The position numbers and the translations under genes are program-made. Positions 34,770-42,004 of a stretch of 64,000 nucleotides of DNA are shown here, piece by piece. The notes under the pieces are model-generated. The model had not been told where the DNA came from and ran no database searches. It was given only the letters and a program-made list of their open reading frames with translations. The stretch comes from an uncultured Dorea sp. (lineage in GTDB: Bacteria > Bacillota_A > Clostridia > Lachnospirales > Lachnospiraceae). The stretch spans positions 33,333 to 97,332 of the forward strand of contig CAJTRM010000010.1 of assembly GCA_910578865.1 (NCBI GenBank). The letters run 5' to 3'. Position 1 is the first letter of the stretch, and each line of letters starts with the position of its first letter.

Positions 34770-35981
34770 ATGAAATATGTAGTAGTGTTAAGTGACGGGA
34801 TGGCCGGAAGGCCGCTTGCAGAGCTTGGCGGAAGGACGACCATGGAGGCGGCCGACACTCCGATGATGGATGAGCTTTCCAGAGGTGCCGAGGTGGGGAT
34901 GGCGTCCATGGTTCCGGAAGGGATGGCTCCCGGAAGTGATACCGCCAACCTTGCAGTCATGGGTTATGATCCGAAGATATACTACACGGGACGGTCTCCT
35001 CTGGAGGCGCTGAGCATTGGTGTAGAGATGGAAGAGGCGGATGTCTCCTTCAGATGCAATCTGGTGACATTGTCTGAGGAGGACTGTGCTTATGGAGACA
35101 GGACAATCCTTGACCACAGTTCTGATGAAATAACTACGGAGGATGCCGCCGTACTGATAGAAGCGTTGAAGGAAGGGCTGGCAAGGGAAGGATATACTTT
35201 TTATGTGGGTACCAGCTACCGTCATCTTCTGGTTCAGAAGGAGGGAAAGGTGACAGAACTGACACCTCCCCATGATATTCTGGAAAAAAGGATCGGAAGC
35301 TATCTGCCGGAGGATCATATTTTAAGAGGGATGATGGAGAAAAGCTATGAGATTCTTAAGAACCATCCTCTAAATGAAGAGAGAAAGGCGCGGGGGCTTA
35401 AACCGGCAAATTCGGCATGGTTCTGGGGCGCGGGGAAGAAGCCTGCGCTTGTTTCCTTCAAGGAGCAGAGGGGAAAAAGAGGCGTCATGATATCGGCAGT
35501 CGACCTGCTGAAAGGAATTGCCGTCGGTGCGGGCATGGACCGCATCACTGTGGAGGGTGCAAACGGAGGACTTCACACGAATTATGAAGGGAAAGGCCGG
35601 GCGGCTGTAGATGCCCTTGTGAAGGGCGGATATGATTTTGCCTATATCCATGTGGAGGCGCCTGACGAGATGGGACATCAGGGCAGTGTGGAGGACAAGA
35701 TCACTGCCATTGAAAATATTGACGGGAAAGTAGTCCGGACGGTTGTGGAAGGACTCCGGGACGCCGGGGAAGATTTCAGGATTTTGATCCTTCCGGATCA
35801 CCCGACGCCGATTGAGGTGCGTACACACACGAAAGATGCAGTTCCGTATCTGCTGTACGACAGCACGAAAAAAGTGGACGGCCCCGGCACATACCATGAG
35901 AGGGCTGCCCGGAATACAAAAAGAGAATGGCCGGATGGATATAAACTGATGGGACATTTGTTACAGGAGGAAGTATGTTAA
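34770..35981 (+). CDS. ApgM-family phosphoglycerate mutase; candidate homoserine kinase
   Basis: The 403-aa protein belongs to the archaeal-type cofactor-independent phosphoglycerate mutase family of the alkaline phosphatase superfamily. It opens YVVVLSDGMAGRPLAELGGR and has metal-site segments PGSDTANLAVMGYD and, near the C-terminus, ILPDHPTPIEVRTHT. The start at 34770 follows AGGAG. It lies between hom and lysC and overlaps lysC by 7 bp. Family members next to hom have been proposed, and in Bacteroides genetically supported, to act as homoserine kinase. No thrB of the GHMP family is in the window. I favour that role over glycolysis, by inference from context. Confidence 0.8.
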   Translation: MKYVVVLSDGMAGRPLAELGGRTTMEAADTPMMDELSRGAEVGMASMVPEGMAPGSDTANLAVMGYDPKIYYTGRSPLEALSIGVEMEEADVSFRCNLVTLSEEDCAYGDRTILDHSSDEITTEDAAVLIEALKEGLAREGYTFYVGTSYRHLLVQKEGKVTELTPPHDILEKRIGSYLPEDHILRGMMEKSYEILKNHPLNEERKARGLKPANSAWFWGAGKKPALVSFKEQRGKRGVMISAVDLLKGIAVGAGMDRITVEGANGGLHTNYEGKGRAAVDALVKGGYDFAYIHVEAPDEMGHQGSVEDKITAIENIDGKVVRTVVEGLRDAGEDFRILILPDHPTPIEVRTHTKDAVPYLLYDSTKKVDGPGTYHERAARNTKREWPDGYKLMGHLLQEEVC

Positions 35982-37183
35982 TTGTAAAAAAATTCGGCGG
36001 CAGTTCTGTTGCTAATAAGGAAAGGATCTTCAATGTGGCGAAGCGCTGTATTGAGGATTACAAGGCGGGGCATGATGTGGTGGTTGTCCTGTCCGCTATG
36101 GGGGATACAACGGATCATCTGATTGAGCTTGCACAGAGCATCAACCCCAAGGCAAAGAAGCGGGAGATGGATATGCTCCTGACAACAGGAGAGCAGGTAT
36201 CGGTAGCCTTGATGGCTATGGCAATGCATGCGATGGACGTGCCGGCAGTATCGCTGAATGCGTTTCAGGTGATGATGTACTCCACCTCCAGATACGGAAA
36301 TGCAAGATTCAAACGGGTGGATACAGAGCGGATCCAGCATGAACTGGATTCCAGGAAGATCGTTATCGTGACCGGCTTCCAGGGAGTGAACAAATACGAT
36401 GATATTACGACACTGGGGCGAGGAGGGTCCGACACGACGGCTGTTGCGCTGGCGGCGGTTCTCCATGCGGATAAGTGTGAGATATACACAGATGTGGACG
36501 GTATTTACACTGCGGATCCGAGGGTGGTAAAAAATGCAAAGAAGCTGGACGTTATCACCTATGACGAGATGCTGGAACTGGCAAGCTTAGGAGCCAAGAT
36601 CCTTCATAACCGGTCGGTTGAGATGGCCAAAAAATATAATGTAGAGTTAGTAGTACGTTCCAGCCTGAACGAATCAGAAGGAACCACAGTCAAGGAGGCA
36701 GCCAAAATGGAAAAATTATTAGTTACAGGAGTGGCGGCGGATACGAACACGGCCAGAATTTCCGTGATCGGAGTGGAAGATAAGCCGGGCACTGCATTCC
36801 GCATTTTTAATACACTTGCAAAGAATAATATTAACGTAGATATCATCCTCCAGTCGGTAGGGCGCGAGGGGACGAAGGATATTTCCTTCACAGTTGCGTC
36901 CGATGATCTGGAGCATGCCCTTAAGGTGCTTGAGGATCAGAAGGAGAGGCTGACGATCCAGCAGATTACATGGAATGAGGAGGTTGCCAAATTATCCGTT
37001 GTGGGCGCCGGAATGATGAGTAATCCGGGTGTTGCGGCAAAGATGTTTGAAGCACTCTATAATTCCAGGGTAAATATCAATATGATCTCCACATCAGAGA
37101 TCCGGATCACGGTACTTGTGAAGGAAAGTGATATCGACAAGGCAATGAACGCCGTGCATGACGGATTTATGATGTCGGAATAG
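35975..37183 (+). CDS. lysC: aspartate kinase
   Basis: First enzyme of the aspartate family pathway, phosphorylating aspartate. The 402-aa monofunctional protein starts IVKKFGGSSVANKERIFNVA, has the kinase core (TLGRGGSDTTAVALAA, then YTDVDGIYTADPR) and two C-terminal ACT domains (from about 250) that bind lysine or threonine for feedback. Its ATG is inside the end of the apgM-family gene, indicating translational coupling. A terminator follows. No lysine riboswitch was seen upstream. Confidence 0.96.
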   Translation: MLIVKKFGGSSVANKERIFNVAKRCIEDYKAGHDVVVVLSAMGDTTDHLIELAQSINPKAKKREMDMLLTTGEQVSVALMAMAMHAMDVPAVSLNAFQVMMYSTSRYGNARFKRVDTERIQHELDSRKIVIVTGFQGVNKYDDITTLGRGGSDTTAVALAAVLHADKCEIYTDVDGIYTADPRVVKNAKKLDVITYDEMLELASLGAKILHNRSVEMAKKYNVELVVRSSLNESEGTTVKEAAKMEKLLVTGVAADTNTARISVIGVEDKPGTAFRIFNTLAKNNINVDIILQSVGREGTKDISFTVASDDLEHALKVLEDQKERLTIQQITWNEEVAKLSVVGAGMMSNPGVAAKMFEALYNSRVNINMISTSEIRITVLVKESDIDKAMNAVHDGFMMSE

Positions 37184-37209
37184 AGGACGATTTACCGTTT
37201 CTTATTTTT

Positions 37210-37743
37210 CTATAAAGGCCGCAGGTTTCCCCTGCGGTTTTTTTGCGGCAGATTCCTGCTCAGATAACTGTTGTGGTACTGTCCGGAAAATGTCACATCC
37301 TCACCGAACCACTCCGGCGGCGTGAAGGACAGCGCAGAGGCTTCGTCCGGAAATTCCACTTCTGCCAGGATGAGAGGCGCCAGGTCTTCTTCAAAAATAT
37401 CCAGTTCAACGGTCAGGGGGCTACCGGCGTAAAAGGCCTGGCCGGAGTCTGCTTTTTCCCCGGCCGGCCGGGGAGCAAGGGGGATCATGTATCTTTTTTT
37501 GCGGATCAACCGTCCGTCTATTTTAGACATGAGATGAACGTAGGCCTCCCGGGAGAGAGGCAGATTATATTCTTCTCTTGTCATGAGGCCTTTTGATTTG
37601 TATGTGAGTTCATATTTTTCATTGTCTCTGCGGATGCGTATGACGGGATCGATGTTCAGGTATCCCTGTTCAATGATCCGGCACGGATAATCTTTCAGGT
37701 CTTCCGGCAGCCGGGTTATCAGATATTTCCGTTCGATTTCCAT
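37210..37743 (-). CDS. CYTH-domain protein (inorganic triphosphatase-like)
   Basis: The 177-aa protein begins MEIERKYLITRLPEDL with the Glu-x-Glu-x-Lys signature of the CYTH superfamily, and has the tunnel-lining charged strands (VIRIRRDNEKYELTYKSKG, then TVELDIFEEDLAPLILAEVE). Enzymes of this kind hydrolyse inorganic triphosphate; some are adenylate cyclases of class IV or thiamine triphosphatases. The start at 37743 is set by GGAGGTGG upstream; the frame continues to 37797 without one. The C-terminal 10 residues are encoded by the lysC terminator hairpin. Substrate is unknown. Confidence 0.88.
   Translation of the reverse strand: MEIERKYLITRLPEDLKDYPCRIIEQGYLNIDPVIRIRRDNEKYELTYKSKGLMTREEYNLPLSREAYVHLMSKIDGRLIRKKRYMIPLAPRPAGEKADSGQAFYAGSPLTVELDIFEEDLAPLILAEVEFPDEASALSFTPPEWFGEDVTFSGQYHNSYLSRNLPQKNRRGNLRPL
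37219..37244 (+). terminator. terminator after lysC, inside the CYTH gene
   Basis: CCGCAGG-loop-CCTGCGG followed by a run of seven T. The hairpin lies within the last codons of the convergent CYTH gene, so the same DNA ends one gene and codes the tail of the other. Confidence 0.82.
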
Positions 37744-37877
37744 TTGGAACCACCTCCGGTGTGATTTTTCGGGTATTCTGTAAGATATCCCCATCATAAT
37801 ATAGTTTACATAAAAAGTAAACGGTGATAATATGGAATTATACAGGTTACAGTGGATAAAAGGAAGGGAGACAGAGG

Positions 37878-38429
37878 ATGATCAAAGTAAGTGTATTGTT
37901 GGCAGATGGATTTGAGGAAGTGGAAGCATTGACTGTGGTGGACTTGCTCCGGAGGGCACGTATTTACGTGGATACTGTTTCTATTATGGATGATTATACA
38001 GTGCAGGGGGCACACGGTATTCATGTGCAGACGGAGGATACGTTTGAAGAAGTGGATTTCGGAGAGTCTGATATGATTGTTTTGCCGGGAGGTATGCCGG
38101 GAACGACAAATCTGTGGGAGCACGCAGGAGTCAGGCGGGTGGTGCAGGCCTTTGCTACGGAAGAGGGCAAATATGTGGGAGCAATCTGTGCGGCACCTAC
38201 GATTCTAAGTAATCTGGGCCTTTTGAAAGGAAAAAAGGTTACCTGCTATCCATCCGTGGAGAAAGATCTCCAGGGAGCAATACTGCTCCATACACCGGCG
38301 GCGGTAGACGGAAATATCATTACCGGCCGGGGCGTAGGTGCAGCTGTTGATTTTGCGCTGCTGATCATTGAGATACTGGCCGGAAGGAGAAAGGCAGAAG
38401 AGGTTGCCGACGCAATCGTATATCAATAA
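37878..38429 (+). CDS. DJ-1/PfpI family protein
   Basis: The 183-aa protein is a typical bacterial DJ-1/ThiJ member, with the conserved Glu in GFEEVEA (13-14), the nucleophile elbow GAICAAP (Cys104) and the closing motif GRGVGAAVDFALLIIE. Members are described as glyoxalase III or protein deglycase-like enzymes and as redox-stress proteins; which activity applies here is open. AGGGAG is upstream of the ATG. It stands alone, divergent from the CYTH gene. Confidence 0.92.
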   Translation: MIKVSVLLADGFEEVEALTVVDLLRRARIYVDTVSIMDDYTVQGAHGIHVQTEDTFEEVDFGESDMIVLPGGMPGTTNLWEHAGVRRVVQAFATEEGKYVGAICAAPTILSNLGLLKGKKVTCYPSVEKDLQGAILLHTPAAVDGNIITGRGVGAAVDFALLIIEILAGRRKAEEVADAIVYQ

Positions 38430-38501
38430 AAGCAGACATAAGACTCTGATGTCGGCCGGCAGGAAAAGATAAAATCAGGGCTGGATATTTGAAAGCGTTT
38501 G

Positions 38502-38510
38502 TGATATAAT
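38502..38510 (+). promoter_or_regulatory. extended -10 promoter of tig
   Basis: TGATATAAT (38502-38510), a full extended -10. The predicted start of transcription near 38517 leaves a leader of about 135 nt before tig. Confidence 0.6.
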
Positions 38511-38533
38511 TCTGTGGTGAATATAATGTAGTA

Positions 38534-38615
38534 TGCCCATTTTGCGTTGTCAGCGAATGGGTATTCTTTCGGGTAGCCCGTAATGCAGACCCATACGGGC
38601 GGGCGGATTCGCCCG
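38534..38615 (+). other. structured leader of tig with three hairpins
   Basis: Between the tig promoter and its ribosome binding site are three stems: ATGCCCATT/AATGGGTAT (about 38533-38563, one G-T pair), GCCCGTA/TACGGGC (38576-38582 with 38594-38600, perfect) and CGGGCG-GATT-CGCCCG (38600-38615, perfect). None is followed by a T run, so they are not simple terminators. The sequence matches no riboswitch class I know. Confidence 0.45.
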
Positions 38616-38651
38616 GTAATGTCTATTATAGAATCAGGAGGAAATAAGTAA

Positions 38652-39938
38652 ATGAGTTTACAGGTGGAAAAATTAGAAAAAAACATGGCAAAGCTTACGA
38701 TAGAAGTACCTGCCGGAGATTTGGAGAAAGCACTTCAGAATGCATATAAGAAGCAGAAAAATAAAATCAGTCTGCCGGGCTTCCGTAAAGGGAAAGTGCC
38801 GCGCCAGATGATTGAAAAAATGTACGGTGCAGAGATCTTCTATGATGATGCGGCAAATGAACTGATTCCGAAAGCTTATGCTAAAGCATATGATGAAAGC
38901 GGTATTGACATTGTGTCAAGGCCGGAGATTGACGTGGTTCAGATTGAAAAAGGCAAACCGTTCATCTTTACGGCAGAGGTGGCTACAAAGCCGGAAGTTA
39001 CGCTTGGGGACTATAAAGGACTTGAGGTAGATAAAGTATCTACCCGCGTGACACAGAAAGAAATAGATGCAAAAGTACAGGAAGAGGCAGAGAAGAATGC
39101 CAGAAAGATTACAGTAGAGGATCGTTCGGTGCAGGACGGGGATGAAGTGATCATGGATTTTGAAGGTTCTGTTGACGGCGTAGCTTTTGAAGGAGGAAAG
39201 GGAGAGAATTATCCGCTGACGATCGGTTCCGGTTCATTTATCCCAGGCTTTGAGGAGCAGCTGATCGGTGCAGAAACCGAGAAGGAAGTGGAAGTAAACG
39301 TAACCTTCCCGGAAGACTACCATGCCGAAGAGTTAAAGGGGAAGGCAGCAGTATTTAAATGTACCGTCCATGAGATTAAGGCGAAAGAGATTCCGGAAAT
39401 TGACGACGAATTTGCATCGGAAGTTTCTGAGTTTGATACTTTAGAAGAATATAAGGCTGATATTAAGGCAAAGATTAAGGAACAGAAAGCTTCGGAGGGA
39501 AAGACAAAACAGGAAGATCAGGTTGTTGAGCAGGCAGTAAAAAATGCTTCTTACGAGATTCCTGAGGCGATGATTGAAACACAGGTTTCTCAGATGGCAG
39601 ATGAGTTTGCCCAGAGGATCAGTTCCCAGGGCCTTTCTATGGAGCAGTATTTCCAGTTTACAGGTATGACGCAGGATAAGATGCTGGAGGAGATAAGACC
39701 TCAGGCTGTAAAACGGATCGAGACACGTCTTGTGCTGGAAGCAGTTGTAAAGGCTGAGAATATTGAAATCACAGATGAGAAGCTGGATGAAGAAATCACC
39801 AAAATGGCAGAAGCCTATAAGATGGAGGCCGATAAGCTCAAGGAATTCATGGGTGAAGGCGAGAAAAAGCAGATGAAAGAAGATATGGCAATTCAGGAGG
39901 CGATTACATTCCTGAGAGAGAATGCCGTAGAAAAATAA
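38652..39938 (+). CDS. tig: trigger factor
   Basis: Ribosome-bound chaperone with peptidyl-prolyl isomerase activity, first to meet nascent chains at the exit tunnel. The 428-aa protein has the ribosome-binding domain with GFRKGKVPRQMIEKMYG (the signature loop at 44-60), the FKBP-like domain (about 150-245, DGDEVIMDFEGSVDG) and the helical C-terminal chaperone domain. AGGAGG lies before the ATG. It is followed by clpP and clpX, the classic Firmicute order tig-clpP-clpX-lon-engB. Confidence 0.97.
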   Translation: MSLQVEKLEKNMAKLTIEVPAGDLEKALQNAYKKQKNKISLPGFRKGKVPRQMIEKMYGAEIFYDDAANELIPKAYAKAYDESGIDIVSRPEIDVVQIEKGKPFIFTAEVATKPEVTLGDYKGLEVDKVSTRVTQKEIDAKVQEEAEKNARKITVEDRSVQDGDEVIMDFEGSVDGVAFEGGKGENYPLTIGSGSFIPGFEEQLIGAETEKEVEVNVTFPEDYHAEELKGKAAVFKCTVHEIKAKEIPEIDDEFASEVSEFDTLEEYKADIKAKIKEQKASEGKTKQEDQVVEQAVKNASYEIPEAMIETQVSQMADEFAQRISSQGLSMEQYFQFTGMTQDKMLEEIRPQAVKRIETRLVLEAVVKAENIEITDEKLDEEITKMAEAYKMEADKLKEFMGEGEKKQMKEDMAIQEAITFLRENAVEK

Positions 39939-40020
39939 TTTATCCACATATGTATACCCGGGCATGAAATAACAGATGCAAAAAGGGGTATATCAAAGTA
40001 TGTAGTCAGGAGGCATATAC

Positions 40021-40602
40021 ATGAGTTTAGTACCTTATGTTATTGAACAGACAAGCCGTGGAGAGCGCTCCTACGACATCTATTCAAGATTATTGAAGGA
40101 CAGGATCATCTTTTTGGGGGAAGAGGTGACAGATGTGTCTGCAAGTGTGATTGTTGCACAGCTTCTCTTCCTTGAGGCAGAGGATCCGGAGAAAGATATC
40201 CATCTTTATATTAACAGTCCGGGCGGTTCCGTGACAGCAGGGCTGGCTATCTATGATACGATGCAGTATATTAAATGTGATATTGAGACCATTTGTATTG
40301 GAATGGCGGCGAGTATGGGATCATTTTTGCTGTCGGGGGGAACGAAGGGAAAAAGGCTTGCCCTCCCCAACGCCGAGATTATGATTCATCAGCCGTCCGG
40401 CGGAGCAAGAGGCCAGGCTACTGAGATTCAGATAGCAGCAGAGCATATTCTCAGGACGAGGCAGAAATTGAATGAGATCCTGGCGGAAAATACAGGACAG
40501 CCGTTGGATGTGATCCGTGTCGACACGGAAAGAGATAATTTTATGACAGCCCGGGAGGCAAAGGAATATGGCCTGATCGACGAAGTGATTGCACGTCGTT
40601 AA
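40021..40602 (+). CDS. clpP: ATP-dependent Clp protease proteolytic subunit
   Basis: Serine peptidase forming two stacked heptamer rings, fed by ClpX. The 193-aa protein has the catalytic triad at Ser98 (GMAASMG), His123 (MIHQPSGG) and Asp173 (ERDNFM). Length is normal. AGGAGG-like sequence precedes the ATG. No CtsR operator was recognised upstream. clpX follows 33 bp downstream. Confidence 0.97.
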   Translation: MSLVPYVIEQTSRGERSYDIYSRLLKDRIIFLGEEVTDVSASVIVAQLLFLEAEDPEKDIHLYINSPGGSVTAGLAIYDTMQYIKCDIETICIGMAASMGSFLLSGGTKGKRLALPNAEIMIHQPSGGARGQATEIQIAAEHILRTRQKLNEILAENTGQPLDVIRVDTERDNFMTAREAKEYGLIDEVIARR

Positions 40603-40635
40603 GAGGGCGGATTTCTTTCAGTGTGAGGTGAAGAT

Positions 40636-41895
40636 ATGGTAGGTAGAAACGACGATCAGGTGAGATGTTCGTTTTGTAATAAGACGCAGGATCAGGTGAG
40701 GAAGCTGATCGCAGGCCCGAACGGGGCCTATATCTGCGATGAATGCGTTGATGTGTGTTCCGAGATCATTGAGGAGGAACTGGAATACGGTGATGACGGG
40801 CGCTGGAATCCGTTTGCCGATATCAATCTGCTGAAACCGGAGGAGATCAAAGCATTTCTGGATGAATATGTTATTGGACAGGAGCAGGCAAAAAAGGTAT
40901 TGTCTGTAGCTGTATACAACCATTATAAGAGGATTATGGCGGGAACTGATCTGGGAGTGGAATTGTCCAAGAGCAATATTTTGATGCTTGGCCCTACGGG
41001 CTGTGGGAAAACGTTACTTGCACAGTCTCTTGCCAAGATCCTGAATGTCCCGTTTGCCATTGCAGATGCTACGGCACTGACCGAGGCGGGATATGTAGGT
41101 GAGGATGTGGAGAATATCCTTCTTAAGATTATCCAGGCTGCCGACGGGGACATCGAGCGGGCAGAGTACGGAATCATCTATATTGACGAGATTGACAAGA
41201 TTACGAGGAAATCAGAGAATCCGTCGATCACAAGAGATGTGTCCGGTGAAGGTGTACAGCAGGCTCTTCTGAAGATTATTGAGGGGACGATTGCAAGCGT
41301 ACCGCCGCAGGGCGGCAGAAAGCATCCTCATCAGGAACTGATACAGATTGACACAACAAATATTTTGTTTATCTGCGGAGGAGCTTTTGAAGGTATTGAA
41401 AAGATCATAGAGCGGCGTATTGACCAGAAATCTATCGGTTTTAATGCCGTGATCGGGCAAAAGCATGAGAATGACGTAGACCGGCTGTTAAGGCAGGTGC
41501 TGCCTCAGGATCTCGTTAAGTTCGGACTGATTCCGGAGCTGGTGGGGCGTGTCCCTGTGAATGTGGCATTACAGCTTCTGGATAAGGAGGCGCTGATCGC
41601 TATATTGACAGAACCAAAAAATGCACTGGTAAGGCAGTATCAGAAGATGCTGGAATTAGACGGTGTGGAACTGATCCTGGATAAGGATGCCCTGGCTGAG
41701 ATAGCAGAGACTTCCCTGAAACGTAAGACAGGAGCCAGGGGACTTCGTGCCATCATGGAAAATGTGATGATGGATATTATGTATCAGGCTCCGTCAGATG
41801 CGACTTTGAAGTCATGCAGGATTACCGGGGATGTTGTAAAGGGTCTTGAACTTCCGGTTTGTGAACGTGCAGCCATAAGATCTGAGAGTGCATAA
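40636..41895 (+). CDS. clpX: ATP-dependent Clp protease ATP-binding subunit ClpX
   Basis: AAA+ unfoldase that selects substrates and threads them into ClpP. The 419-aa protein has the N-terminal zinc-binding domain (Cys11, 14, 34, 37), Walker A GPTGCGKT, Walker B IIYIDEIDKI, the pore loop GYVGEDVE and the ClpP-binding IGF-type loop (KSIGFNAV). GAGGTGAAG precedes the ATG. A terminator follows. Confidence 0.97.
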   Translation: MVGRNDDQVRCSFCNKTQDQVRKLIAGPNGAYICDECVDVCSEIIEEELEYGDDGRWNPFADINLLKPEEIKAFLDEYVIGQEQAKKVLSVAVYNHYKRIMAGTDLGVELSKSNILMLGPTGCGKTLLAQSLAKILNVPFAIADATALTEAGYVGEDVENILLKIIQAADGDIERAEYGIIYIDEIDKITRKSENPSITRDVSGEGVQQALLKIIEGTIASVPPQGGRKHPHQELIQIDTTNILFICGGAFEGIEKIIERRIDQKSIGFNAVIGQKHENDVDRLLRQVLPQDLVKFGLIPELVGRVPVNVALQLLDKEALIAILTEPKNALVRQYQKMLELDGVELILDKDALAEIAETSLKRKTGARGLRAIMENVMMDIMYQAPSDATLKSCRITGDVVKGLELPVCERAAIRSESA

Positions 41896-41903
41896 TATAG
41901 TGG

Positions 41904-41940
41904 GGCGGGTACAAGAAAAGATTGTGCCCGCCTGCTTTTT
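41904..41940 (+). terminator. terminator after clpX
   Basis: GGCGGGTACAA pairs with TTGTGCCCGCC (one G-T pair) around a 7-nt loop, followed by TGCTTTTT. Confidence 0.82.
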
Positions 41941-42004
41941 CATATCGCGGAAGGCGGCTGTCCCGTTTTTTGAAGCAAAATGAAGATACGACAGGAGATT
42001 ACAT

